64,000 nt of DNA from Argopecten irradians (Eukaryota > Mollusca > Bivalvia > Pectinida > Pectinidae). Shown here in pieces: positions 23,801-37,201 of the stretch; the stretch's first letter is position 1; each line of letters starts with the position of its first letter. The notes below the pieces were generated by a model that was not told the origin of the DNA, searched no databases, and saw only the letters and a list, made by a program, of their open reading frames with translations. The DNA lies in contig NC_091140.1 of assembly GCF_041381155.1 (NCBI RefSeq), positions 20,054,864 through 20,118,863 on the forward strand, in the 5' to 3' direction. The position numbers and the translations under genes were made by a program.

Positions 23801-25164
23801 AATTGTTGCTACCATCCTGGGATGGTAGCATCCTGGGATGGTAGTTTTTATAATCGGTCGCTTTGCCTGCCATGTTGTTGGGATTTCACATGGTTATAAA
23901 TAGTCTTTTCACTTTGATTGGCTGGCCGAAACGATTTACGTGTGTTGATTGGTTACTTGTTGTTGAAGATTTCATATGTGTAAGGGGTACCAGTGGGGAA
24001 ATTATTGCAAACAAATTATCATTTGATAAACCCAGAGAAGTCCGAATGTTTTTCTGGTTGTCGAACATTATTCTTAAAAATCACACAAGACGGCGCTACA
24101 TGTACTGATTTGAATATAAGTTCACAATCGGATCCCCTCGGAGAAATTGACGGAAATTACTCCGAGATGTCGCGATTGTATAAGTTCGGTGATTTGCCGA
24201 ATTTTGTTTACATTATCGGGAGCGCGTGGAACATCTATGTACAGCCTATTGTTATGTATGGCACTAAAAACATGTAGTTATGAGATAAGGGAGATAACTC
24301 CTATAGCTTTATTATCAATACATCCTATAAAGGTCATATCATTAATCTAGGTTATAGAACTTTCTAAATATTATCATGTATAAACAAATATGTTTGTAAA
24401 CATGTTGATTATAAGTAGAGATCTAGAATGATCTATTTCCGGAAAGTTCTGTGTGTTTATTTGTTTACTGTTTTTAGTTAGATATTTCTAGAAGTAGAAG
24501 GTTCTCCAATATTCTTGAATTAGGGTTTAGCTATATATACTCCAACTGTCAAAAGCTAATCAGAACTGTAATGAGACCTGTAATTAGACATATCAAGAAT
24601 TGTACAGCGCCATATAAGATTCTATTGGGAGAGCTATTGTGACTTTATCTGTGGATTATTACAACACTTTGTGTGGATTTATTCATATTGCCTGGAACTT
24701 TACAAAAATCATCGGTGGACATTCATTTTCCTCCTGGATTTGTGATTATTGTTTATTTGAAACCTGGAAGGATCAAGGAATATACCAGGACATTCGCATA
24801 CAGATAAGTAACACTTTAAATCATCGTATTACTCTTGTACCACCACCAATTACTTTAGATATTGTAAACCATCTATGTATAATAATGTACATATAATTAA
24901 ATTGTGTTTTGAATTTAGCTGCTGGTTTCTCATTTCTGTCATTCGTTCTTGTAACACTATCTAGAACTTTTGGCTAGATGATCATGACCTACTTGTAAAA
25001 ACTGTCCGTACATGGGAGATGCTGAAACAAAGCTAGGCTTTACTTAGGGGATATTTCAATTTGTGCAACTGTAAAGTACAGTTTTAACCGAAATGATCTT
25101 GTTTATATGCGTATATGTCAGTACAGTATATACTAGACGGAAAACTCGTTGCTTTAGCATTAGG
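23801..25164. other. Intergenic stretch, little recognised
   Basis: A short tandem 'ctaccatcctgggatggtag' repeat lies at 23812-23846. No exon with family resemblance or good splice sites was identified in the remainder. Confidence 0.4.
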
Positions 25165-25402
25165 AAAAGGCCCACTGCACCTTCTGAACAATTTTATTAA
25201 AGTAAACAAAACGTTCATTTTCATAACGCAGGTCGTATTATGGTTCCCGACGTCGTCATAATTACAACGTGTTAGTTGACTATGTCTGCGTCAGACGGCA
25301 AAACCTCAACTTGTTTGGTGTTGTAACCTCATTTTTGGACATATCATGTTATAATTGTTTTTAAGAAACTTTTTTTTCGGAAAGGTAGCCTAGTGGCCCT
25401 TT
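25165..25402. mobile_element. MITE family 2, internally deleted copy
   Basis: Begins AAAGGCCCACTGCACCTTCT and ends CGGAAAGGTAGCCTAGTGGCCCTTT. The interior ('ttcattttcataacgcaggt', 'cgtattatggttcccg', 'cgtcagacggcaaaac') matches the longer copy at 49435-49844. The left inverted repeat lacks the part after CCCACT. Confidence 0.75.
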
Positions 25403-27936
25403 CATTAATATCATGAAGTTGATTATTTTTTACATTGAATGCGCAAGCATTTAAATTATCATTCTTCAAAAATGAATTGTCATAAGAACTATGACAGCTA
25501 ACTGGGAACAGAACAATGCGTCAAGCTTTCCAACAATCACGTCCTAATAAATAATGCTGTATGGTAGCCTTCCTACCTTTTTTGGAAAGCTAATACTTGT
25601 GTTACCTTTATTAACAATTTTCTCTGGTCACTCGCGCTACTGTTATTATTGCATTGGAGAGTTTTCCAAAAGGGAACTAACTCTAGTTGTATAATGTTAT
25701 ATTTGTATGAACCAGAAACATTTGTACAACGAGATTGGAAACTCCTTCTTTGCCTTTGTTGAATGGCAGAGGGACCTCTGGTTTATGGGCATTTTCCCTT
25801 AGCTAATTACTTTTAAAGTGTATTCTTTTAAACATGATATTTTTGCATCAACACGAAGTTTAAACATTATAACATGGTTTGATATAATCAGTTTTCCCAA
25901 TTGATGTTATTTAATATGAGTTTTGAAAGCATAAAACATGAGCAATTTTACCTGTTTTTTTCGAAAATCAGACATTCAAAACCGGAATTGAATTTTGTTT
26001 TAATAATATATAAGTTAACATATTATTTTTTCTTTCAAAATCGTACTCAAAGCATCTGAAAATTACTGAACTTTTAAAACATATCAAAGTTATTCTGCTG
26101 CATTTAACAATTTAAGAGTTTATCTTAAAACCGCTTGGGACAAACAGAGGTCTACATCTGCCGATCGTAAAAATGGCGGAGTTGCCAATCTCTATGTATA
26201 TATGTTTATTGTATGAACATCATAGTTGCAAAAAAAATAAGAAGTGAAGTTCAACAGACATCATGTATAGTGTTTCACCATATCAAATTACATGTTTAAT
26301 TTTGATTAGGCCTACCATATTTTTGATACTGCCTACATTTACATACATTGTTGTATATAGGTATCGACACATTTTGATGATACGATATCGGGAGTGCACA
26401 AGTAACAGGTCAAGGCCACATGCACGTTTCATATCAAGTTACATTTAAATTGTACTATTATCTAGGATTTTGTTGGTGATTATTTATAACTTCAATTTTC
26501 CGTAAATAACTTGTCATGTGGAAGTAGCAGATACATCGTTATTCACATATGTACACCACCACCAACAACAACAACAACAACAACGCCTTTGTTTAACTGC
26601 CATGAATAACATTTACAATACATGTTAAATATAGAATTAGGTCATAAGATATAACATACACATTGCCATAAGCAATTTTGTGTAAAACAACAAATAAACG
26701 TAATGAAAAAAATAAACTGTCGAACCTGATTACGATGCTGATAACATTGATAACGATTCAAGCACAATCACAGTTAAGTCATGTGTGCGTTGTACTGTTA
26801 CAAATTACATACACGGTATACACGAACTAGACGGAATTCCCCTCCCAGCTAGCGGTCCAGGTGAGAGAACATTCGAATTCTATTATCATCATTGATGTCG
26901 TGGCATTTGCTATTTATTTACACTATATCTTATCACTTTTGATAGCTAACTTTTTTTCTAAACGTTACTTTTTAACATAGAACCAATGTTTTAACATAAA
27001 GCAAGTGTTTTAAAAAAGTTTGGAAATTTTGATCAATTTTGTTTTCGTTCCTGAAAAGCAATGCGAACGAAAAGAAGAGAATCATAAGATCATCAATCAA
27101 AATGCAAGCATTTTATTAGTTTTAGAAGAGGAGTGTCAATTTGGGCCCTCTGGTGGCCATGACCGATAAGCATTACATTTTTTTACAGATACCCGAGGTT
27201 TAGATTTTCCTTAAATACTGTAGACCAGACAAGCAGGCCACCCATAACGATTCATATTCAAGTCGTTAAATAAATGTAGTTATCCTATTTACAAATAAGG
27301 TTAGTAAAATAATTCAAAGTATTCTTTCAGTGTTGTGTGAGATAAAACAACACGAATTGGCGACAGTTTAAAATGTAACGTCTTTTTTTTTCTTTCATAG
27401 CCTATTTAACGTCATTTATTGAGTTGTGAAATAATGACATAATTTTATGTTAATGAAAATACTTATTACACAAACAAAATTGAATTATTATATTATCTTA
27501 ATTTAAAATTTCTTTATTTGTATGCTGAATGCAGTATTCTGACTGTTCCACTGTGAAATACCAAACAAGGAAATTGACGCTAGTTATTGTTTAAGATACC
27601 TACTAATCGTATATGAAATAGTATATGATCTTTAATGAGTATTCATTTTATATGAGATTTGATGAAACGAGTCTAAGAAATTTCTTTTTATTTTGCGAGC
27701 CTTGACATTAACAAAAAAAAACTGGAATCAATGTTCAATAAGAATTTATCTATCCATTTTGCACAATATTCTGTAAGCAGAACTACCATCAGGTTTTTTA
27801 TACTCAAATTGCTCCATCAATGAATTATTTTCACCCATTTTAACCCCTTTTCTCCCAAATCTTACGCAAGATAACTTTTATTATGAATGAGGAATATTTC
27901 ATTATTTCATTAGATAACGTGTTGTTTCTATTCCAG
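25403..27936. other. Intergenic / 5' flank of the dioxygenase gene
   Basis: Mostly AT-rich. Holds a short (CAA)n run at 26560-26583 and a copy of the 'gaaacgagtctaagaaattt ... ttttgcgagcct' repeat at 27632-27711. The acceptor TTCCAG at 27931-27936 implies an untranslated upstream exon somewhere in this stretch, not located. Confidence 0.45.
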
Positions 27937-27957
27937 GCGGAGTGATTACCTGTTGCC

Positions 27958-30900
27958 ATGACGACACTGACAGGAGGTAAGTTACATCTCTACTGACGAT
28001 TGTATCAGACTGATATATTTAAATCATGTTTTTATCAAAATTGCATCTGACACTGACATAGTTATTATTATTTGTTTTGCATACGATTAGATAACAAACA
28101 CCTGTATCCATTACGATTCTGATATAAAGCCCCCTATGTTGTTACCTTGATTTAATACAGTTTTGTATAGTGTTTCAAATTTCGCGGGTGTAAAATTTCG
28201 CGATTCACTGCTTTGAACTTATTCACGCGGGTTTATTTTCATGAATTATCTTGCTAGCTTTTTTTAAGTCCCATTTTTATGACAGGCTACAATACGTGAA
28301 ACGATGATTTTGATAAGTTTCACGAAGTATTGAACAGTGGTTTATGTATGTATATGGACGAACATATGTTTTTGATTTGTGTCTTGAATACTATTATATC
28401 ATAATGTCAGTTAGGCTGTCAGGAAAGGGCATTTTCCCATTTTTTCGAAATTTTCACTAAAAAAATCTTTTCTGGACGTGTTGATTGAAAATTTCTGAAA
28501 AAAAATGTCTTCCACTACATTTTGTATTATTTTAGAAGGTGATATCAAAGAGAAGTTTTCGTTAGTATGTCCTGTTGGTATTAAGCTATGGGTAACTATT
28601 GTTTGCAAGTTTAATAAGTTTCATTTTAAAAAACTAATTACTATTTTCACATTTAATACAGTGTATCCGTTTTCACCGGAAGAATTTAGCGTGTCTAAGG
28701 ATATGAAGAAGCATTTCGACGACAAAGGCTACATTATTGTCAAGTAGGCGTAGAAACATTATTGTCAAGTAGGGGTAGAAACATTAGCCGATACTAAGCT
28801 GTCATGTCTTGATTAGGATTTCACTGCAAAAACATAAATGAATATCTTTATAAAATGAAAATGGTGGCAATCTGAAATCAATCAACATGATTCAGAATCT
28901 GAAAATATCATTGAATTATAAAATTTTGATAAAAAATGTTAAAAATTGATATCTTGCTGAAAACTCTCGGTACTTTCACGTTTCCGGAAAGTGACGTATG
29001 TTCCCTGTTGCTTAATGGTGTACAATCCTAAAATAGTCTGTTCTCTACATTCACATAGAGGCCTTTTTGACACGGAAGAAATGGCGAATTTAAGAAAGGT
29101 GTTTGAAGATACGGATATCATCAAGGAGAATGGATACGGGGTAAGCTTAATGCATTTATCAGTTATGGGCCGTTGTTTATTTCATTTCAGAATATTTTTA
29201 TTGTAATAATACAATTGAGATTGAGCAACAGGCAATGCCTATATTATCCCTCTCCCGGTACGTAACTACATGAATAACAGTACAATACATAAAATCCGTA
29301 AAAAGAAAATAGAAATAGCATATTGTTGACGAAAATGAAAAAAAAACTATTTAGGAGAATCTCATAAGTTGAAAACAAAGCATGGAAACTTTTGTAAAAG
29401 AGGTAATCACACTTTTGTTATTTTGTTAAAGATGCTCCACAACCGACAAAGAATGAATAACTCATTTGAACAATATTAAGCGTTTACTCATGTAAATATG
29501 TCTAGATAATGTCTAATTAACACAAAAAATGATGTAAAGTAATTTACCATAGATTTGGTGAATGCATTCCATATATGGTATAGTGCCATGGACGTTTTTC
29601 GGGAAGTACTAGGAGATTTAAACTTTCCAATCTTTATGAATGGTTTAAAGTAAATAACGTTTGCAAGTGAAGGAAAATACTAATTCATCTGCTCCTTAAT
29701 TTGATGAAGAGAATGTACCATTTGTTGACGAAGAAGCATCTTAACTACATCGTTGTTTATATCAATGAGGTGTCATATCACCCTGTTATAATTAAATAAT
29801 AACCGAAGACGTACCTTCTAACAGAGGAGGACGTACCTTCTAACAGAGCGATAAAATATAAAATCAGAGGTTCATAATTTTTATATTACATAATTTATGA
29901 AACTGTCAAAACATGCCAATGGTAGTTAAAAGAAAATTAGAACAGATACATGAGGAACTCCTCGTTCACAAGATCACTACTACCTTGATTGTGATAGTAA
30001 TATAGAGTCGATGTTCTACATATAGAAACGCCGATCTTAAATACAAAATATCAACCTACACACCATGTATTAGTCAATGAAAGATGGCATAATTATAGCA
30101 TATATGTAGCATATATGATATAAATAGTTTTACCAATTTTGATCACGATCATGATTATGATACATAATTTAAGTTTATGTTAACTTTTAATGTATCATAT
30201 GTTCATCAATGTTTTGCGCAGTTTATCACCACAGAATGTTTATGATAATCAATCGATTCTTCAGGAAACACTTAGAAATGTTACAGCATGACGTAATAGA
30301 ACACAAAAACAGATAATTATTTAAAAGAAACTGTTCTCAATAGGTTTGTCTTTATAAGCATATGGCATACTATGTCTGATCTGGATTGCTCAACAGGTAG
30401 CTGACGAAAAAGGACGGAAAGCGTCCTTGCTCTTGTGGAACCAGCCAGGCCATGACGTATCTGGAATGATGTCACGATGTGAGAAGGTTGTCAACACGTG
30501 CGAGGACGTACGTAAGGACGCGTGCAGGTCACGTGTCAACCATGTCTTGTTTTGTTTTAGTTGCGAACTGTATGAAAATGCGTAGTTGATTATTGCAAAA
30601 AGTTAGCAAACAATTTTATTTTGCAACACATTGAATATGCTTTTTTAGAAGACGTTCTTGTTTATTATCAATTTTGAGCGTATTATTACTTTTCTGAATA
30701 AAATAAAGGCATTTATTTCAATGTACTATTTTATTGATAAATTAACGGACTATTTTTAACAAATCAATACGCCATAGCAATGTCTTAATTGTGAAGCCAA
30801 GGTTACATAACGTTTTCGCGGCATTTACGCCTATGGACCCCTAAGGCATAAACATGTATAACGGTGGTAAACTGTAAGGACATACACAATTATTTTATAT

Positions 30901-33900
30901 TAATTCTACCTTCTACAAAATTGTTTTATATTCATTCTACCTTCTACTTAGAAAAAAAAATATTTACGTTGTTTTCCACTAATCAACGCGATTAAAAGGG
31001 CTTGAAAAACGTAGTTTTGCAAGTTTGGGATGTGGCATTCTGAATTGTATTCGGTATCTACTACAGCCTGTTGTGACAACTGTATTATTGTTTCAGTTAC
31101 TGGATAAAGGAGAAATATATCACTACCACTCCAAACTGTTGTACAAACAACCAAAGAACGGAGGCTCCATCATATGGCATCAAGATTATGGGTAAAACAC
31201 AAATGTTTTTCTTTACGTAAAATGAAAGTTATGTAAATAACATATTTATAAGTGTTGCTTTGTTAGTATCTGTGTAAATGAGGTGACTAATTATTCTCAT
31301 TGAACTTATCCCGAATCTACCCTAGATTTCTATAATTGATGTCGTTAATGAAGCAAAGAACGTTAACTCTATTGGAACACATGTATCTATATAAGATAGA
31401 AGATAATGATTTGCTCAAATGCATTTCAATTAATTGATTTTTCAAATAGTCACTGCGACCTGATATATACTACTTAAGGTAGGTCTGTGAGTCGCGTTTT
31501 TAACCTTCGACATATTTGAATTATGACATATCTTAATGGCAACAGGACAATGCAGTGTCATTAAAATTAATAATGTTTTGAAGGGGAGATAACACGGCAT
31601 AAAGAGCAATACCGTTTTGATAAACTCAAATACCTCTCTGTCACCACGTTGTTCTGACGTTTTATGAATTATGTTAACGATTAATGAATTTGCAACTGAT
31701 AGCCAAATGATACAAAATATACTTCATGGAATTCAAATATCATTTTACTGTTAATATGGCTAGGTATTGGTACGATAATACCTGCTTGTTTCCTGATATG
31801 ATGACGGTATTTGTGGCCATCGACAGGTGTCATAAGGGTAACGGCTGTCTACAGGTAAACCTCTATATTACGAGATAATGTGAAAAGTATTTTGTCGATC
31901 ACGTAATCGAAGGAGCAGGTAGATGTGGTTTTTATAAATACGATAACTATCACTCAGCTGACGAAGCAAGTTTCGTTGGCTCATTCACAATCGGTAGAGC
32001 CGTAGCTCTTCACACCTGAGACCCGAGTTAGATTACTGGCCGGGTCACTCTACACAAATCATATGTATTTTCCTTGTTCTTCTACAATGTTGTATAATTT
32101 GCCATATATAACGATAGCAGTACACTTATATGTAACTTTTATCAACGCCATGTGTAATTGTCAAAAACAGTGGTCGACGAAACTTTCATTGAATTGGGCT
32201 TTTTTTCTTTAAAAACGATCCAGTTATTCAGTTTCATATTATTCGTTAAGTTTTTTTTCGTTCATTTTATTACTTCTCGTGGTTCAACAGCTCCTCCCCG
32301 GTTCCAATAAATGTGGCCGCATTGACCACGGACGTGTAGAGGGTCAAACACGTGCGGACCTGGATAGAGTTAATGCTATTGAGAAGGTTTGCCCTAAAGT
32401 ATACGCGGAGATCGACCCAGGTATATGACCACAAATAATCTTGTTGTAGGTAACAACAAACTAAATAAAAAAGAACTTCAAAATGGCCCCTGTGTAAACA
32501 AAATTGAGCCCAGGATAGAATTTTAACCCGGCCGCTGATTGGCTGGCTAATTATGAATTTCAAAAGTAAAAATGTTTTCTGACATGTAATTATTCCTGGA
32601 TAACCATAATATGAATTTGAAAATTCATATTGAGATTTAAGTTCAAAATATAAATTTTAATAATGAATAGGTAATAAAGTTAGAATTTCAGGCTTTTTAG
32701 TGCAAAATGCGCCTGATTTCAATATAGCTACCCTGGTTGGAGTTTGAGCAGAAGGACCCAATTTTTTTCTATCTAGTGTTATATGAGAACCTAGACTTTA
32801 ATTATAGAACACAATAGCTAACTAGTATTCCTTTGTTTAAATAATACAGTACAAAACTTTAACAAAGTTTAACACCGTGGTTTATGTAAAATTATTTAGT
32901 TGGTTGTTCTATTGTAGAAGTACTTGTCGCCATAAAATGTTTGAGAAACAGAAACACCACATACAACAGCACATCATATTGAAGCGTAACTAATGTTTAT
33001 TTGATAAAATGTGTCCTTAGATATATGTTTGATGTCCTTGCCACGATTGTTTATTCAATAAATAAATTGCAGCGTAATAGATACTTATTACATGTATGCA
33101 GAATCATAAATGAGTGTTAACCTCTATGAATAGGTTGCAACATAATACATAATTTATGTCTATACATTATCATTGACATTAAATGCAAAATCTTCAATAC
33201 AAAAGAATTACATAAGCAAAGCCACTGGATATCAGGTGGATTTTTCATTTAAATATGTTTCCTGTATTAAAGTTTTCCCCATTGTGTAAAATATTACAAC
33301 GCTTTAAATATGAAAATTGTGGGTTTTAGGTGACGCTATATTCTTTCACTGCAATGTGCTACACAGAAGTTCTGCGAATACCAGTACTGACCGACGCTGG
33401 GCCTTTCTCATGACATACAACACCAAGGATAATAATCCGACTACGATCCATCACCATGCCAGTTACACGCCCTTACACAAGGTCAGGACTTAAGATCGTG
33501 ATACAGACTTAAGTCCAAAACAGTCTTAAGACTTAGCCAATCAAAGATGACGTTACAGAAAGTTACAGCACATTTGATTGGCTAAGTCTTAACTTATGTC
33601 CAAGATAGGTTAATGTTCATGAAGCCTGATATCTATGTGACGTCACCATCAAATAAATGTCGTCATCGACAGTGAACACTTCTATGGTAACGCCTCAATT
33701 ATCGATAACGTCACATCATATTATTGGTCACTCGAAGAGAGAGGCGTATATCTCTATCTACCTTTATCTCGTAACCAATGAATAGCGTCTCATAATTTGC
33801 TGAGACCAAACTGGTTTTGACATGGTATTTTTTAGTCAATACTGAATAGTGTAAACCAATCGATAGCATTTCGAGTATTTTGTGTGAAAATAGAAATGAC

Positions 33901-34244
33901 ACAAATGAATTGTCACGAAAATTTGTTAAAAACTTTTAACTTCAAGTTTATATAGCATAATCAAATGATGTAAGACAGTAGATCTCCTCCACGAAAAAAA
34001 CAAACAGTTGGTATAGAGAGTTGTGTAATTATGATCTTTTTTAGTGAATAATTTGGTATTTTGTGCAACTATTGAAGAAAGGACAACGATGTAATTAAAT
34101 ATTTTTTTCTACTTTTAGGTACCCAATAATGCCGTCAGGGAGTGTACTAATTACAGTGATTTCTCTGGAAAAGACTTCTTTGACCCGACGGAGGACTCCC
34201 CGAAAGTCGCCATCATCAAAACACAACTCACCTGTGAAAGATAG
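27958..34244 (+). CDS. Phytanoyl-CoA dioxygenase (PhyH) family protein, 9 exons, 295 aa
   Basis: Fe(II)/2-oxoglutarate-dependent oxygenase of the PhyH superfamily. Exons: 27958-27976, 28662-28743, 29059-29140, 30397-30507, 31097-31191, 31764-31854, 32291-32420, 33330-33481, 34119-34244. All have GT-AG borders and phases join to an 888-base reading frame. Metal ligands are His126 and Asp128 in WHQDYG and His215 in NVLHRSS; Arg226, 11 residues later as in human PHYH, should bind 2-oxoglutarate. Flanking blocks are [43 protein letters not shown] and GDAIFFHCN. No mitochondrial, peroxisomal or secretory signal is obvious. It resembles the small PhyH proteins often labelled proline-4-hydroxylase-like in marine invertebrates. 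The substrate cannot be inferred. Confidence 0.92.
28720..28785 (+). repeat. Tandem 25 bp duplication of an exon end and its 5' splice site
   Basis: 'attattgtcaagtaggcgtagaaac' occurs twice (second copy with 'ggggtag'). Each copy carries AA|GTAGG. Only the first donor (28744) keeps the dioxygenase frame; the second would read an in-frame TAG. Confidence 0.85.
29426..29744. mobile_element. TTAA MITE, family 1, copy C (inverted, diverged)
   Basis: TTAA-AGATGCTCCAC at the left and GAAGCATC-TTAA at the right, inside intron 3 of the dioxygenase gene. Reverse-complemented, its interior matches copies A and B ('aaggagcagatgaattagta'). More diverged than those copies. Confidence 0.8.
33482..33610. 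repeat. Small foldback in dioxygenase intron 8
   Basis: 'cttaagacttagccaatcaaa' (near 33525) pairs with 'tttgattggctaagtcttaa' (near 33572). A short imperfect inverted repeat of the MITE type. Confidence 0.6.
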
Positions 34245-34383
34245 ACAAGGATTGGACAAGGATTGTTATGGCAACTCACCTTTGAAATATAGACAAGGAT
34301 TGTGATCACAACTCACCTGTGAAAGATAGACAAGGATTGTGATGACAACTCACCTGTGAAAGATAGACAAGGTTTGTGATGAC
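34224..34383 (+). repeat. ~37-49 bp tandem repeat covering the stop codon
   Basis: Four units begin 'caactcacctgtgaaagata' at about 34224, 34273, 34310 and 34347. The first encodes the dioxygenase C-terminus (QLTCER and stop); the others lie in the 3' UTR. Confidence 0.85.
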
Positions 34384-34528
34384 GTTCGGCCAATCGCATT
34401 CCTTCCTTATATGTGGATGTGTATAGACATAACTCCGTTTTTTATATCCTGACTAGAAGAGCAGTGAAACCAAAAAACTGTATTCACATTTAACGTTGTT
34501 CCTTTCTGCTTAGCGTTTTGATTTAGAT

Positions 34529-34534
34529 AATAAA
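34529..34534 (+). promoter_or_regulatory. Likely polyadenylation signal of the dioxygenase gene
   Basis: AATAAA 285 bases after the stop codon; first canonical signal downstream. Confidence 0.5.
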
Positions 34535-35030
34535 ACTATTTATCTATATTAATCTATAAGTGCTTTTAAGTTAATCCTTATAACTCAATCGTGTTTCTCA
34601 GTTAAATTCCAAAGTTACAGAAAGTTGTTTTTTTTCATTAAGCATCTTATACATCGACGCTCACGTCCTGCAACTAAGTTTGAATATAAAATATGTCTGT
34701 TTGGACGTTGAATTAAACAAGGTTATTTCCCTCATTTTTTCCTTTGTTTATCTTATCTTTTTTTATATTTTGAAGATGAATCACAATTTTAAGATGTAGC
34801 CTACATGTTGTTGCCTTAACAGCCGATTATTTTCAGGCTGTGGAATGCAACATTTGATTTTGAAACAATATACAAATTGACAATACAATACAGCCTCGAG
34901 ACGTCACAGCTTTAACTTAATCATTATTTTCTCTGTATATTTTTCTTCAAAACTAGACAAGTAACGAATGCAAGCAACGGGATTTGCGTTGAACATAACA
35001 CGCAATTTACATGTATGGAGCATTGACTTT
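34535..35030. other. Intergenic, nothing recognised
   Basis: AT-rich 3' flank of the dioxygenase gene with no supported feature. Confidence 0.4.
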
Positions 35031-35300
35031 TTGAACATTATTTCAAAATGGCGGAAGTAAGATATGAAATTGTAAAATATACAATAAAACCTCGAGGTAT
35101 CCGAGAAAAATACTTTTTCGTATGTAGATATGAAGAATGGGGCTATTATACCCGAGGGTCGCAAATTGTTGTTAAACCCGAAGTTTGGCGTGGATTCCAC
35201 AACAATATATGATTAAGGGCAGAATATCTCTACCATTCATGTCTATAAACGAAAGAGTATTTTGTCGCATACCTCGACGTTTTATTGTAATTTTTACAAC
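35031..35300. repeat. Foldback repeat with ~58 bp imperfect arms
   Basis: 35084-35142 ('caataaaacctcgaggtatc ... tgaagaatgg') pairs with about 35232-35290 ('ccattcatgtctataaacga ... cgacgttttattg'). Palindromic, non-coding. Confidence 0.65.
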
Positions 35301-37201
35301 GAGTCGTATAGTATTACTAATGATCTTTGTCAAAATAAAGTGTGAAAAATATCAAGCAAAATATCCATCATAACATTTTGAGCCCTTTTATTAAGCAAAC
35401 GTGGTGACAAAATTGCGATATCAAGCTTCCTACCATATGAAAATAATACTATGTTAAAAAAATCAATAAAAATATCAAAGCATACATTAAAAAATTGAAA
35501 AAAAAATCAACATACTTCTTCAAAATATCTATCTCCGATACTCCTACTATCAAAGTACAACTGGAAGAAGTTCAGTAGACAAAATTTGACCATTCATATG
35601 TCTATAAAAAGGAACGATGCCTAACGTTAAAATTAGTGTATCGCTATCAACCTATTTCATCAAAGAATCAAACTGCACTATCTAGTGCTACGATAATAGT
35701 CCATGGGTTGGTATAACGGTAGTGATAGTAACCCCGGGAGTATCAGGGATGTCCTTACTAGTGCTATGATAATAGCACATGAGTGGATATAACAACAGTG
35801 ATACAAACCCCCCTTGAGATCAGGTTTGTAAAAAAAAAAAAACATGCCAACGATATTTACATCTGATGATGATTTCGAGAAAAAAGGGTATGCGTTGTCC
35901 AAGTGACAGTTATGCATGCCTTCACTATATGGTCACTTCTTAAAAGAAGTTTTTTTTACTGAAATAATAGTAATAGATATATACACCCTCAATTAAGGAT
36001 TAACTTGAATAGATTTTTTTTATGTTATGGAGATATAACACAAAAATCTGAGTGTACTCTCATCATAAACCGCTTCGCGGTTTATTTAGAGTACACTCAG
36101 ATTTTTATAATCCTTATAATTCAATTTACTAAAGATAATCTCTTCAACATTTAAAATTCATTTTGGGACTCTTTTGTCTATGAAATTATTACGCCGTCAT
36201 CTCAGCCAATCAGAAGCGACGTTACAAACGGCGACGCCATTTTTTCCTTTATGGGCTGATAAAGTAAATTGTTAAGCCAATGAAAATGCTCGTAACAAGC
36301 AAAATTGAATTATTGTTGTATAATACCAATTAATGAACTCATGGAATAATTGTAATTGATTAGCAGCTGGGTGATAAAAAATATTTAATATGTAGAAATT
36401 ATTACTGATACAATTTTCACTTTCAATGAAAACTTTAAATGACAAATATTTTTTAAACATAAATAAAGCTATAGTGAATCAAAATGATTTTTTCAAATTT
36501 ACACTATAAACTTTATGGCCACGAACGTCCGCATTTCTGGAACCCCTCTCCACTAGATGTGGAATTCCTGATCTCAACATAGGATTACATATATACCAAA
36601 CATCTATTGGTCAGTCTTGTAGCATTACCAGAGAACATTAACAAATATACAACTGTCTGTTACAAACCTACACCACACATATATTTATCATTCTATGTTG
36701 ACTTTAAATCTAACAGTCTTGGCGTAAATGACAATCTTAAGGTTCGGGTCTTGGTAGTGTTTTCCTGTTCATATCTCATTCGTCAATAAATGATAAATGT
36801 CCATTGCAAATGAGATATCTTGTGCATGATTTCATTAATTGAAGATATGTTTTAAATGTAAAAGAAATAGCAATATAATAAAAACAGGGAATCTTAACAA
36901 GACATGATCCATGGAAATAAGTAACAAACCATAGATGTATATGAAGACTTCCAAACATTTACTAGAAAATTTGTCCACGGCGATCAGGAGAACTGTGTTA
37001 TAAAAATATGCAAAATCTGAGTCAAGTCATAACCATAACAAGATTAAAAATGAAGAAAAAACCTATCGAATGTAATATGTTATCGTCGATTGCTATTATT
37101 TCATTCTGTGGCTACAGTTACTGTGATCTTGTGGTCAAAAAACATATGGGGTGTAGGGGTAAAAAAGGAACATTGTGTTACGGAGTCTGACTTAAGTGTT
37201 A
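35301..37201. other. Intergenic with short repeats and a strong hairpin
   Basis: Two diverged direct repeats of about 83 bp around 35680-35830 share 'tagtgctacgataatag'. At 36041-36106, 'aaaaatctgagtgtactct' and its complement enclose a second stem TAAACCGCTTCGCGGTTTA. No exon recognised in the remainder. Confidence 0.55.

Noticed and set aside
31990-32045. tRNA-like sequence in dioxygenase intron 6
   Set aside because: 'ggctcattcacaatcggtag' is only a poor A-box match and no B box is present.
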